Assembly: GCA_034509735.1 (NCBI GenBank)
Contig: JACGWO010000002.1
Coordinates: 42,735,702-42,799,701 of the forward strand
Direction of reading: 5' to 3'
Source of the DNA: Sesamum alatum
Taxonomy: Eukaryota; Streptophyta; Magnoliopsida; Lamiales; Pedaliaceae
DNA length: 64,000 nucleotides
The notes below the pieces were generated by a model. The model saw only the letters and a list, made by a program, of their open reading frames with translations, did not search any database and had not been told where the DNA came from. This document shows, piece after piece, positions 52,097 through 64,000 of this stretch (its first letter is position 1; the number at the start of each line of letters is the position of its first letter). Position numbers and translations under genes: made by a program.

Positions 52097-52357
52097 ATGC
52101 TAGAATTCAGAGTTTCCAATACTATGGATCTTGGGAATTTTAGCGGTATTAGGAGTGTCAGCTTCCACTATAATTCCTCTAATAGTAGCAGTTTCAGTCA
52201 CTTGCATTCATCATCATCATCATCATCAGCCTTGTCTTTGTCTTCCTCCTCTTTTGGAAGTTCCCATTCAATGCCCAAAATGGCCTCTTTTGACCCCTCC
52301 ATTAAACCTTCAATTCCCAAGCTTTTCTCTTCTGAAGAAGAGAAGCTTGATTCTTGA
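52097..52357 (+). CDS. Upstream ORF (86 aa) in the leader of the SirB1-like gene
   Basis: The frame runs from ATG 52097 (MLEFRVSNTMDLGNFSGIR) through a serine-rich tract (CATCATCATCATCATCATC region) to SSHSMPKMASFDPSIKPSIP and KLFSSEEEKLDS. A second in-frame ATG lies at 52124. It sits between the presumed TATA box and the main ATG at 52631, in another frame context, so it is either a long regulatory uORF or a small independent gene with its own promoter. Composition in the C-terminal third is protein-like. No family recognised. Confidence 0.4.
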   Translation: MLEFRVSNTMDLGNFSGIRSVSFHYNSSNSSSFSHLHSSSSSSSALSLSSSSFGSSHSMPKMASFDPSIKPSIPKLFSSEEEKLDS

Positions 52358-52630
52358 ATTTCTCTTCATCATTTCCCCTCTATTTTAGTTTTCTTTTTTT
52401 AATAAGGTTTCTTGATTTTCTTGCTGTTTCTTGGGGGGTCTGGTAACAACAGCTGTTGCTTCTTGAGCCCAATATCAGCAACTGTTTTGTTGGTTTCTTG
52501 AAAATCTGGGATTCTTGTTACTCAAATTTCAAGAAAACCTTGGTCTTGTTTCTAACAACACTTTTGTGGGATTGCTTGGAGGGTTGAAAGATTCCTTTGT
52601 CTTTCTTTCTAAACAGAAGAATTCAAGAGA

Positions 52631-55388
52631 ATGCTGCGTGTTTCATTGCCTTGGTTGAGTAATCGGCAGATGACGACAATGAAGATGGCTGGTGGGCTTG
52701 GAGCGTCTCCGGTGGATATGCCGGTGGCCGTGCCTTCTTTGGGAAATTGTGGCAGGTAATTTGATCTTTTAAGCCCAAGAATTCAATTGGGTTTGTGCTT
52801 GAATTTTCTTTAAAGTTACACGCACTTGATTGTTGTTTGTGTAAGAGAAATTTACTTTACCTGTTTATGCAAAAAGTTTAGTAAGTGGATTAGGAGAAGT
52901 GTATATGTGCTAGTAACACAACTTCTTGGCAATGCCCAATATCCCTTTGTTCTTGACGATCATCAGGTTTGGTTTTGATGGTCGTGGTGGATGTTGGAGT
53001 GATTGTGGAAAAGGGAAGAGGAACTATATGACAGTTAATACAACTCAAAATGCTGCAGTCAAGAAGATGAGGTTGGGCATTTCACCTCTGGCTTCTTCTG
53101 CTCTAGCAGAACCCCGTAATTCTTCCAGAGCCAATTTCTATAAGGAGGTTGGAATTGATTTATTCTGATCTCTTCTTCTCTTAGAATCCATCCTTATCTT
53201 GATACGCCGCTCAATTGCTAACAATACTTGCTAACTGCTCGTCTTTCTTTTGTTTCCTTGTTTCTGTTCCTGACTATAGATTAAGCGATCGTACAATTGA
53301 TGTTAATTGTCTATGTTACTATGCATAACTGGTTAAATTATGTGAATCCCTGATCTTTGTTTTCATGATCTGTCAGGTCCTCAAAGCTGCTAGAGATAAA
53401 TTTACTCGCGAGATATCTTTCCAGTCCAAGGACAAAGATATCTCGCTTGCAAAGGTAATTTTCTATTCATCCTCTGCTCTGTTTTATTAGGCTTATTAAT
53501 GCTTAAGGAATCAAATAATACTGCCAAAGTTGATATAGGAGTTGTCAAGTGTGAACATGATGCACGTGATAGTTTCTTGGTTCGTATCTTGCTAATAATC
53601 TTGATTAGCTGCTAGCATTTGCCGCCACCACTGACTGACAGTTGTTAGCGTGTTAGTGAAATCCATAACGATTACCCAAATTATGGTTGTTGACAGCTGC
53701 AATAATCCATAACGGTTACCCAAATTATGGTTGTTGAAATCCACGGTTTGATTGTTTTGTTGTCATACTAAAAGCTCTGAATTTGTCTGACATTGCTGTT
53801 GTTACTTGTTTTGCAATCTGTTTCTTAGGTTTTACTTTACGTGGCAGCTGAGGATGAGGCATTTTTGGCGTTCAACCGTGAGATTGATGCCTGTACTCTC
53901 CATAATGAAAGAAGAGATTCATCATCACCTTGTGATGCCCAGGTGTGGGACGGTGTGGAGGCTATGCCAATGGCTGGGAAAAATATAAACGAGTGGTTGG
54001 TGGAGCTTGATACCATAGCAAAGGAAGTTGAAGCTGAGCTGGTTTCAAGAGATATAGGATGTCATTTGGCCGAAGTTCTGGAGGCAGTGAACCAAGTTCT
54101 TTTTGAGTCTAGGGGTTTCAAGAGGTCACCTGTACTAGTCGATTCAAAGTGCTTCTACTTGCACTCCGTGCTAGGCTCTGGGTGTGCCAGCGGTATGTTT
54201 TCATCAATCTCAATTTGCATATCACATTTTTGGTTCTTTTTCTTAATTTCAGCCGACTAATGAGTTCAAAATTTGACAGCAATTTTGCTTAGCGTGATTT
54301 ACATTGAGGTTTGCCGAAGGCTTAATCTGACCATTGTGGGATCTCGAGTTGGGGAAGAATTTTTGATATGGCCCCCAACGGGGAATCCTGAGGTATGTTG
54401 ATGTCGGAATTCAAGTGTGCTGATGCCCGTTTCATTAGCGATTTATATGGTGTTAGTGACATAAGTAATCTTCTTTTGGACATTATGGATTCTGATGCGG
54501 ACTTTTTTCCAATATTTGTAGGAGTTGTTTAAAGTAACTTCTGGACACAGCTTGTTTGGGGTCGTCAACGGGAAGTGTGTAGATGATCCGCGATCCAAGG
54601 CCTCGGACATAACTAGCAACTCACTTTTAGGGCTTGATATTGCAACAAACCGAGATATCATTGGGATTGCTTTAGCGAATTTGATTGTGAGCTCGATATT
54701 CTTGCCTGTACCTTATATTTTATATAACTTGCATGCTTCATAGGTATTATACTCTTGAAGAATTTATGGCTTTTCGACTACGTGTGAGTCAAAGAAATAA
54801 CGTATGTTGCAGAGACTTTACTGGAAACGTGCTTCGAGAACAAATTACGGGTTGATGCTGACTTCCCCTCTGAGGTCTGTTCATAAATCTGAGGAGAAGT
54901 TCAACAAGGACAGCGGCTCAAAGATGCCTTTACTGCGGCCTCAGGAGCTGAGGTAGCTATCTCCTGCCGTCTTTATGTCTTCATTGTTACTCATAGTTTG
55001 TACATAATTGTCTGGATGTTACATAACGTTGCAGGCTTGCGATCATGGCTTCGGAAAGGTTAATAATCCTTCAGCCGCATAACTGGGCTTTGAGAAGAGA
55101 CTACGGCATGATGTTGTACTATAACAGGTAAGGATTGTCAATGTTAACTCCGGCCATTACCGGATGTGTTTCTGGTCGGAGCTCGATTCTAGGAGAGTGT
55201 TACAATTGAGTTGCACTGAATTATGCAGAGAGTATGAGGCAGCGGTGCAAGAACTCAGCATCTGCATGGCTTTTGCACCAGAAGAGGAGGCTGAAGTTTT
55301 AGAACCTTTCGTCGAGAAGCTGCACCTGATGCGGCTTGAAACATCGTGGAAGTCGTTGGGACAGAAAGGCCGGCTAACGGTTCCCTAA
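52631..55388 (+). CDS. SirB1/transglutaminase-like core plus TPR-like protein, probably plastid
   Basis: Nine exons (52631-52755, 52967-53147, 53377-53454, 53829-54192, 54280-54392, 54522-54686, 54813-54952, 55035-55127, 55229-55388) join in phase to 472 residues with GT-AG introns. The first 100 residues are basic and Ser/Thr-rich, compatible with a plastid transit peptide. The middle resembles the SirB1 N-terminal (transglutaminase-like core 2) domain: DEAFLAFNREIDACTLHNER, INEWLVELDTIAKEVEAEL, VLFESRGFKRSP, SAILLSVIYIEVCRRLNLTI, VGEEFLIWPPTGN. The C-terminal part, LRLAIMASERLIILQPHNWA and REYEAAVQELSICMAFAPEE, fits the TPR-like domain that accompanies it. Biochemical function is unknown in plants. 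Domain assignment rests on recognised pattern only. Confidence 0.85.
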
Positions 55389-57075
55389 CTCGATCCCGAT
55401 GTGCAAAGATGTTGTCTGCGTTTAGCCTGTCTAGTGACTCATTTGCATGGAACTCTCAGCTGTAACTTTTCTTGTTCTGTAAATATTGTTCTTGATTGAT
55501 TCACATGCTTCAACACTCAGATCTTCTTACACACACACACAGACACACACTTTACCTGCTTGATCATACGGCATGAGGGCAATACCCTTCTCTTTTCTGG
55601 TGAATAGACAAGAATGCCCGAGAGAGAGAGAGAGAGAGGGAGAGAGGATGGGCATCTCAATCATGTGTATCTTTTATAGGTTCATTATCTTCACCGGTCA
55701 GTGTGAATAAGGTTGGATGTGGACATAAAGTTGGATAGGATTCAAAAGATACATACTTTTTAGGATAAATTGAAGCTTCACGTAATTATAAATATTCTTT
55801 TAAATAAAAATAATTGTTGATTTTTTTAATAAAATGTTTGGAAAATGTAAAAAAAAATAATTGGAGGGGGTAAAGTATAATTCATAGCACATATTAGTTC
55901 ATACAAATGTTTTAGAAAATTTTAAAAGAATATATAATATATAATTTATAATCGAAATGGCAATTTGATCGGTTTACTATAAAAGTTGGATGAAAACTCA
56001 ATAAAGACTAACGAAACGAATTTGTTGTTAGACGAATATTAAAATCAAATTTTAAGAAAGGTTATTGTAATTTGCCGTACTTTTTATAATTTAATGAAGA
56101 GGATGATTCATAACCCATCATTTGGTTCGAGTTTTTGGAATTTGGATTTCAATGTGGACAAATGAAATTAAAAAAAAAAAAAATAAGTATGAAGAAATAC
56201 TTTTTTTTAATAATTTATTAAACTAAAATCCAAGTATATATAGAAAAAATAGAATAACCAATATTAATGGCCCTATGGGCCTTTAACAGAGTTGGACTTG
56301 TTATCCAATTACTTGACATGATTTTGGGCCATTGATAAACAAGAGGTCATCTGGAATTGGGTCAAATATTAGGCCCAACTTTAAGTGGGCTTTCTCATAC
56401 TGGATCTTCATATATTGTACTACTCTTAAATAAGAGAGCTCGGATTGAATCAGTATTGACTAAACTTTATTTATTATTAGCCATCGTGGCATGTCGTTTC
56501 TGTGTGCATATAATAATTTTTTTGAGCTTTAAAATATATTATAAATAAAAATAAATATATGAACTAACACATCACGTTTAAAAAAAAAAGAAATTATCAA
56601 TTAATATAAAATTTGAAAAATTGAATAAAATAGTTATCATATCAATTGAGAATTATTTTTGGTATTACAAAAAAGTGGTGCATCGGTGTCATTAACTGTC
56701 ATTTGTGAGTAAAAAAGGAATTTTTTTATATAATAGTATAGATGAAAATTACCATTACATATAAAAATTTATTATGAGTAGTGTATTTATTTTTATTTAA
56801 TTTTTTTATATGAATATTTGGATTCATTAATTGAAAAGTCCCACAATTTAGAGTTATTTTAAATTAGACCTAACGTTTCGAAATTTAAAACTTAACCTCA
56901 TATTTTGTTAAAAATTGTTAATAGATCACAATATTAGAAAAAAAATACTTCTTTCCACTGACAGACATTAAAATTAACGGCCACTAATGATCTACGTGCA
57001 TTTATTCGTATTTTGGGGTTCTTTTTATAATATTTTGATCTATTTTTATAATTTTTAATGAAACGTGAAATTAAA
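55389..57075. other. Intergenic DNA with dispersed repeat
   Basis: 3' flank of the previous gene with CA and GA microsatellites (about 55530 and 55620-55640), then AT-rich DNA. 56500-56745 is a copy of the dispersed repeat that ends TATATAATAGTATAGATG (compare 20.4, 23.6 and 23.9 kb). No gene seen. Confidence 0.5.
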
Positions 57076-57089
57076 TTTAAGATCTCATA

Positions 57090-57359
57090 CCAATGATTTC
57101 TTGGCTTAGTAGTTAAGTTTGAGTCATGGGTTTGAATCCCCATCAATACGTGGGATGATAGTCTAATGTATAGTAAGATTATTTGTATAATATTACAGTA
57201 AGAGGTTAAATTTCATTTATGTAATATTATTGATCAATGTATAATTATTATAATTGTCTATTAGAGATTGATAGTAATAGCATGTGGTAGTAGAGGTTGT
57301 CTCTAATAGTAATCGATTTAGTTGAATTAATAATATTCATAGCTTTCACTTGATTTTTT
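57090..57359 (+). mobile_element. tRNA-derived SINE, copy 2, with 14-bp TSD
   Basis: A-box TTGGCTTAGTAGTTAAG (57101-57117), B-box GGTTTGAATCCCC (about 57129), then a body matching 44685-44968 and a T-rich 3' end (TTGATTTTTTTT). The 14-bp target duplication TTTAAGATCTCATA is perfect (57076-57089 and 57360-57373), ending about 150 bp upstream of the RUS1 start codon. Confidence 0.9.
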
Positions 57360-57520
57360 TTTAAGATCTCATAAAATAGGGGTCAAATTTGAAATAGCAA
57401 TAGCATGTGGGATTAGTTTTGCAATTTTGGTTGCGTTGGTCCAACAAAAACGAGGGGAAAGGTCTCTGAACTAGAATTTTGAAAGGCGCCACAACTGAAT
57501 TCCTCACACGTGCCGCAGTT

Positions 57521-60500
57521 ATGGGTTGCTCCGCCTGCAACCCCTTCTCTCTCCCTCACCAACCTCCTCTGCCCTCCTTCCCGCCGCCGCCCCCCACCGG
57601 AACTGTTCTGGTTGCCTCCCCCTTCCGTCACCGCCGTTCGGACAAATGCTTAGTTCTTCACGTCAAAGGTCATAAACACAATCGCGTTTCCCACTTCACG
57701 CCCCTCAATTGCTCAGCTCCATCTCGTGACAACAACAATAACAACAGTGGCGGAGGTGGGGGAGGAGGTGGCAGTGGGGATGATGGGAGCAGCAATTTCT
57801 TTAATTTTAACCGGAATCCGTTTTTTCTCTTGCCTTCTCACTTCGTATTCACTGGCGAAGAAGACTCGTTTTCTGTATCTCTATCCAAACACGTCTATTT
57901 GTTATTCCTGTCCGCCTCAGCTTCATTAAGCTACTTCATTTTTGCATCTTCTGAGGCGCGAGCAAAGACTGATGATTTGTCTAGAAATCATGAGGAAATC
58001 GTGTTTGAGATTAGGGGTGGGAGGAGAGTTGAGCTGGTGCCGGATTATTCGAAGGATGAGTTCCTCGTTCCTGAAACAATGTGGTCTTGGTGGTCAAAAG
58101 GTGGAAAATCTAAATCTTTGTTGACTTTGGAGGATGTTTGGATGAAATGTAGGGATCTCGCTACGCGTATGCTGCTTCCTGAGGGATTTCCAGAGAGTGT
58201 TACGAGTGATTATCTTGAGTATTCTCTTTGGAGAGGGGTTCAGGGTATTGCAGCACAAATTAGCGGCGTGCTTGCCACTCAGGTAGTCAATTTTCCTCTA
58301 ATTTGTCGTATGTTTATTAGAAGTTTATAGATTGGTAAATTTTGTTGAAGAATGACGGTAGAACAGTTTCTGTAAAACTTGTTTATCAGTCTCTTCTAGG
58401 TGGTTGGTGCTTGGAGAAATAATAGATTGCTAAATTTAGTAGCCATGTCAGTGGAAAGTTATGTAATGGAGGGACAAATAGCAAATTGACGGTTGAATGG
58501 GATAGTTCGGGTCCTATGACGATGCTAGCTTTCTTGGGGCATTTTCAAGTCTGGTTGTACTTTTGGATAATTGCTGGGCAGCTGATAGTTTGATTAAAGC
58601 TTCTGGTGTCTTATTTGTAATCGCAGGATCGTCGCATGACTTTCAAAGTATCTCATGAGTAGTTTATATATGAAATCTTGAATAAGTTATGTGACTTAGG
58701 CAGTTGATTGGGTATTTGTAAGTAATGCATGACTGGTCTTTGACTGTGTCCCTGTTTGTGGCATGGATGACATTTTGTTACTGATCTTCAATCTGTAGGC
58801 TTTGCTTTATGCTGTTGGGTTAGGAAGGGGGGCAATTCCTACAGCAGCTGCCGTTAATTGGGTCCTAAAGGATGGAATTGGGTATCTCAGTAAGATAATG
58901 TTGTCAAAGTATGGGAGACATTTTGATGTGAATCCAAAAGGTTGGAGGTTATTTGCCGATCTTCTGGAAAATGCTGCATTCGGAATGGAAATTTTGACGC
59001 CTGCATTCCCGCATCTCTTTGTTCCAATTGGTGCAGTTGCCGGAGCTGGAAGATCAGCAGCTGCATTAATCCAGGTAACTTTAGAGAAAATGAGCTGCTA
59101 GGTCATGCATTATGATTCTGCACGTGCAGCTGGGATATATATGCAGGATATCTCAAGCCCGAACAGATGCCTTTCTCTAACTTCTTCTAATTTAAACCTG
59201 ACATGAAATCATTAGTTTCTCTTTTGCCTTGTATCTAGTTCTGTTCTTTGTTGATTCAACTTTAGTTACTTAAGAGCCTTTATTTTACACTTTTCTTATG
59301 TGCCTTGGCCCTTGTGTGGAGGGCTCAGAATCACTTGGTTGTTTTTCTTCTTACACAAGAAACGACGCATTTGACAGGCGGCTACTAGGAGTTGTTTCTA
59401 TGCTGGGTTTGCTGCTCAGAGGAACTTCGCTGAGGTAAATATCTCTGAGATCACTTCACTCTTTTCAATTTTGCGTTAACTTGCTCTTGAGTTAGAACCT
59501 TCTAGCGGTTTATCAGATCCATCTGTTTTTCGTTTTTCAAAATAATTTATATTTCATATTAACAGTGCATTTCCACCATCGATTGCTGGAAAGCTCTCTA
59601 AGTTTCACATCTTGAAGGGGTCTTTTATGGCAGGTCATTGCTAAGGGTGAAGCTCAGGGAATGGTGAGCAAATCCATAGGAATTATGCTTGGCATAGCAT
59701 TAGCTAACGGCGTACAATCTTCTACACCTCTTGCTCTTGCTTCTTTTGGTGTTATAACTTGGATCCACATGTTCTGCAATCTGAAATCATATCAATCCAT
59801 TCAGCTAAGGACTTTAAATCCATATCGTGCAAGTATTTCCTTGTCTTCTCTTATGGTTACATACGTTATTTTATTGCAAACTTAGTCAGCATATTGCTGT
59901 TGATCCAATTGAAGGATGTTAAAGTTCATCGTATGTTTTTCATTTCTAGAACAGATTTTTAAATATCTTGGTGTGTTGTTATCATGTTTAATAGGATAAG
60001 TAGATAAAAGGGAGTTGGAGGCTTAACGACAGAATGCTAAAATTTTATGAAAATTATTAATAATGTCTATTTGTACATTACATGAGATAGAAAAAACAGA
60101 AAAAATCTAGAAATGTAATTAGATCATAGGGATTTCTTCCAGTGGTTTAACCTGACATATAATCAGACGTATATTGCTAGAGAAATTCTATGTATTCTCA
60201 ACTTCTGATAAGAAAGTATATTGGGCCCAAGAGAAATTATGCAATTACGGACTTGTCCTTGGGTCAAATTATATTTTGAATAATTTAATATGGTAAAAGT
60301 GCCATTTGTACGCTCTAACATATTCAACCCATGCAAAATACTCAACTATAGTGGAAAGGTGTAAATTCATAGATTCCACCATTTTTTACTTGCTCTAGAT
60401 TTTTGTTTCATCATGTGCCTTTTCTTTCTATGCTTGCATTATGAAAATAGTATCTAATCTGTTCCCGAAACATCAACAGGCTTAGTCTTCAGTCAGTATC

Positions 60501-62450
60501 TGCTCAGTGGCCTAATCCCTTCAGTCAAAGAGGTCAATGATGAAGAGCCACTGTTTCCAGCTTTTCCCCTTTTGATTGTAAAGCCCACTTCTGAAGTAGG
60601 TCCTTTTTTTCATTAAATTTATTTTTTCTTGTGTTTTTAGCATAGAGTACTGTTGTGAGTCATCTGCATCTGTCAGTACAAAGGTGATACTGTAAACTGA
60701 TTAAATATTCTTCTAAACTGTGTATTTGGGGTGGTTTAGTAGCATTATCCAACTCTCAGAAGTGAGTGTACTTGTTATTAAACTTATCAGGTGAAGATTT
60801 GTTTATAACAAATTTGAATACTGTAAATGATTACACCTACTTAGCATCTATTCCATAATTTACCTGAATTTATATTTAGTTCTTTTTAAACTGAAACCAG
60901 GATAGAAATAAATGCTGTAAGTATAGCTTGTGTGGTTTTATATATAGAGAAAAACATGCCTAATAAAGCTTACAAGATTTTGGAGGTTCAGTTGGTAATA
61001 ATATTTTAGAGGTTCCATTGCAAAGTCTCTACATTAGTTGAATATTCAGTAATTCAGGTTTCCAACTTGGAACACAAAGGAGGGAGAAAGAAAGAGTTGA
61101 CTTGGTAAGACATTTTCATGCGCCCATTTCTAATGGTTGAGTCCTGTACTTTCAGGAACAACTTGAAGTACTATCTACTGATGCCAAGGATGCCGCCTCT
61201 CATATTGATCGCCGCTTGCAGCTCGGCTCCAAGCTCTCTGATGTTGTGAAGAGCAGAGAAGATGCAATTGCTCTGTTTGATTTGTACAAGGCTGAGGGTT
61301 ATATTCTGGCAGAGCTTGAAGGAAGATATTGTGTATGTCTATCTGATTACATCTCTATTTTCATTCTGTATAACTGTTTGTTTAGGGTCCTTTGCACTTC
61401 ATGCGAAGTATTAGGCCTGACTGCCTGAGACCAGTATCCTTGTTAGGGCTGCAGATTCAGTTGGTTGAAGTGGAGTCTTTCAGGGTTTGCAGTAAAAATT
61501 TCAGACTTGTCCTGAAGCCCCTTAGGATTTGTCAGTAAAAGTTTACAAGCTTGATTCAAAAACAGGAAGCTTAAGCTTGGCTTCTTTTTCGGGAAGGTTT
61601 CTGAAAAGGAATCTGCTCCTCAAGTTGCTTGACTAAGTTCGAGCTCAAATGCACAAAAAGGGGGGAAAAAAGGGAAAAAGAAAATCTAAATTTGTTTTTT
61701 AAATTATTTATCTTTAATGTATTATTATATTTTATATAATAATTATCATTATAAGATTGTAATAATACAAAAAATTTGGATTCTCATGAATATTATATTA
61801 TACTACATTAGAAAATTTTAAAAAGTCATGGAAAATAGTAAAAAGCTTGTAAGGTAGTTGTTGAGCGTTTTGTAATAATAATTTGTTTTCTACTTTTATT
61901 TATATTTCTTGGGGAGGGGGATGATGGGTGAAGCAACAAACGTTTTCTTTTAGAATCTTTATCTGATTGAATAACGGAGGTCATGTGGTTTATATTGAAT
62001 TAGATGGCTTACAAAAATTGGCTGGTCATATGCAAACACACACACACATGTATGATGTATCCTTTTTTTCTTGTTTGTATGGTTTGCATGTGGTAGAAAT
62101 TCAATGAGAACTCACTTGTCAAATGCTTGCTTCTTTTCCCTTTCTCTGAACTTAACCAGGTGGTGCTCAAAGAAAGCTCGTCGCCACAGGACATGCTGAA
62201 GTCATTGTTTCAGGTCTGTTATTTGTACTGGTTGGAGAGAAATGCTGGAATCCAATCAAGCACCATAATTGGTGACTGCAGGCCTGGGGGAAGGCTCCAA
62301 TTATCTCTGGGATATGTACAAAGCGAATTCAACCATGTCAAAAATGACGGTGAGACTGCAGGCTGGGTTGTTGATGGTCTCATTGCTAGGCCTTTACCTA
62401 ATCGAGTTCGTATAGGCAATGGAACTGCATCTCCGGTTGCTGTAAGCTGA
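57521..62450 (+). CDS. RUS1: ROOT UV-B SENSITIVE 1 (DUF647 family), plastid
   Basis: Exons 57521-58282, 58799-59074, 59378-59434, 59634-59832, 60480-60595, 61156-61332 and 62160-62450 join in phase to 625 residues, close to the Arabidopsis RUS1 length (about 608) and longer than other RUS members. The N-terminus ([20 protein letters not shown]) is Ser/Pro-rich like a transit peptide and is followed by an Asn run and a glycine run. The DUF647 core is clear: [94 protein letters not shown]. The C-terminal [20 protein letters not shown] and [15 protein letters not shown] follow. RUS1 acts with RUS2 in UV-B sensing and early seedling growth. The ATG at 57521 is the first in frame. Confidence 0.93.
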
Positions 62451-63465
62451 ATACCAACCTCTTGTATGGCCGTTTCTGAGCAACAAAACGCGTTGTTTTG
62501 CTATGCGGCCATCCAGATGTGATATATAGGATCCACATTCTATGTTAGAGTCACTAGAGAAGTTCCTACTCAATAGAAAATTGAGAAACCAGTGATATGC
62601 CTGGGTTAGGATGGACATACTCAACGTGCCATCTTTATGATTTGACCTTGTTGCACATGGATGGTTTGACATGGCAGTTGCAACGTACGGAAAGCTTAAT
62701 GGGGTTTTCTCTAAACGCACGGTGATGATGTCTATCTGGTACTCTGAAACCAGAAATTTCTTCCTCACTTTTAGCAAACTGATGTTAGTGAAAGGCTCGA
62801 GTCGAAATTATGCACTTGTAAGGAGCAAGGTTAGCTGTTATTCTCTCTTCATTTCTGCTGATCTTGTGGGTGATTCTTTGTCTGTTTGATCTTGTTGCAA
62901 AGATTAAGTTAGGGAAACATTACTTCAAATCCTTAGTTATTCTGACAGCATGTATACATAGGACAGGATGGTTCTACTCTATAATCAATGTTGATTACAA
63001 TTTACATGTATCTTTTTTCTGCTTGATCAAAATATCTGATGGATGGAAAATTCTCATATAGTCTTTGTTTTGGCCGTATCGAATCAAATTATACTTGTCA
63101 TGTGATTGGTCGCTTACCTAAAATTGCGCACCAATTATTTATCATGATACTTTGGTTTGATCAAAGGTCCGTCTAGAATTTCGCCGAAAGAAGGGTAAAT
63201 TATAAAAAGGTTCTCTTGAAGTTTATCATAATTACATATGCTCTTTCGTTGTTTTTCAAATACCTCCTAAAATTAATGATCATTTGACAAATATATTTTA
63301 ACTATTAGACTGTCACGAGGGAATATTTGTTAGAAGATTAATAATTTTATCTCGGTATTTGTAATTTTTTAAAATCCACCTAGTTGAAAATTTCCACCTT
63401 AAATTGAAAAAATAGCCAACAAAAATACCACGAACTCCTCACCAATTCAAGCTTTCCTGCGCCTA
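62451..63465. other. RUS1 3' region and PPR gene upstream region
   Basis: RUS1 3' UTR, then AT-rich DNA. GGGTAAATTATAAAAAGG at 63194 with CATAATTACATATGCTC looks like one arm of a family 1-like MITE; the other arm is not evident. Confidence 0.45.
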
Positions 63466-64000
63466 ATGGAAACAATAGCCCCCAATCCCCATGCAAAGGC
63501 TGCACACCTCCATGTCGACGTTTCTTCAACCAAGAACAACAATTTCACTTCCGGTCATCCAATTCAAATCCAGTTGCCCCTTCACAGACCACCCAAACCC
63601 ATGAGAATCAAACCGTCGCCGAAGAAACCGAACCCGAAACCCGTTGCCACCACCTCGGACATTCTACACTTGATGGACAGTCTCAAATTGCCCATACCAC
63701 TGGACATTTACACTTCGCTCATTAAAGAATGCACCAAATTGCGCGACCCTTTGAAAGCCATTGAATTGCATGAACATGTGAGACGAAGTGGGCTTCGTTT
63801 GAAGCTACCTTTGCTTAACCGGGTTTTGTTGATGTACGTATCGAGCGGGTGCTTTGATCACGCGCGCCAACTGTTTGATCAAATGTTTCTGAGGGATTTT
63901 AATTCGTGGGCTGTCATGATTGCTGGTTGTATTGAAAATGGGAAGCATAATGAAGCCATAGATTTCTATATAAAAATGCTGCTCGAAGAAGAATTTGAAG
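63466..64000 (+). CDS. Pentatricopeptide repeat protein, 5' part, runs off the window
   Basis: An open frame from ATG 63466 (METIAPNPHAKAAHLHVD) continues through the window end, giving 178 codons so far. After a Pro/Lys-rich N-terminus that may be an organelle-targeting peptide come DILHLMDSLKLPIPLDIYTS, IKECTKLRDPLKAIELHEHV, LLLMYVSSGCFDHARQLFDQ and MFLRDFNSWAVMIAGCIENG, typical PPR helices of the P-L-S kind (H..VR..G, N.LL.MY...G....A..LFD.M, D..SW..MI.G....G...EA). PPR proteins bind organellar RNA in a sequence-specific way. An alternative start at 63601 (MRIKPSPKK) is in frame. It resembles Arabidopsis At1g31790, from memory. Confidence 0.88.
   Translation, partial: METIAPNPHAKAAHLHVDVSSTKNNNFTSGHPIQIQLPLHRPPKPMRIKPSPKKPNPKPVATTSDILHLMDSLKLPIPLDIYTSLIKECTKLRDPLKAIELHEHVRRSGLRLKLPLLNRVLLMYVSSGCFDHARQLFDQMFLRDFNSWAVMIAGCIENGKHNEAIDFYIKMLLEEEFE

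Noticed and set aside
57413..57631. Minus-strand ORF opposite RUS1 exon 1
   Set aside because: Antisense shadow of the Pro/Ser-rich transit-peptide coding region.

Overview
This is a nuclear chromosome segment from a flowering plant, most likely a core eudicot and probably an asterid (the clade is inference). The evidence is intron-rich genes with canonical plant splice sites, plant-only families (RUS/DUF647, PPR, PUT, plant-type AOX), very AT-rich gene-poor stretches, and dense small DNA transposons, tRNA-derived SINEs and solo LTRs. Nothing bacterial, plasmid-like or CRISPR-like was seen.

Layout. 85-4100 (-): a polyamine transporter (PUT) with a possible extra 5' coding exon 2.1 kb upstream. 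4.6-7.7 kb: a solo LTR and AT-rich repeats. 7.7-20 kb: a tandem cluster of three 10-kDa acyl-CoA-binding protein genes (ACBP6 type, all +), interleaved with broken copies of the 3' half of a convergent coiled-coil gene whose intact copy lies at 17597-19950 (-). 20-25 kb: nested transposons. 25.2-28.2 kb (-): a nine-exon DUR3 urea symporter with a GC-AG intron. 28.3-33.6 kb: repeats. 33.8-35.5 kb (+): a four-exon alternative oxidase (AOX1). 36.4-36.9 kb (-): an unrecognised small membrane protein. 37.5-51.5 kb: about 14 kb without a convincing gene, but rich in TIR elements with 9-bp target duplications, a long LTR nested in another element, and a SINE. 52.0-55.4 kb (+): a SirB1/transglutaminase-like plus TPR protein, preceded by an 86-codon upstream ORF. 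57.5-62.45 kb (+): RUS1. 63.47 kb to the window end (+): the start of a PPR gene.

The genes are not one pathway. PUT and DUR3 move nitrogen compounds, ACBP handles acyl-CoA, AOX is mitochondrial, and RUS1, the PPR protein and the SirB1-like protein are probably plastid-linked. The shared history lies in the rearrangements. The ACBP cluster arose by duplication of a convergent gene pair, with a junction that put intron sequence of the neighbour upstream of ACBP copies 2 and 3. The intergenic space records ordered transposon insertions, several inside older elements, with target duplications legible by eye. Exon joins were checked by hand for reading-frame phase; no homology search was possible, so family names rest on recognition.
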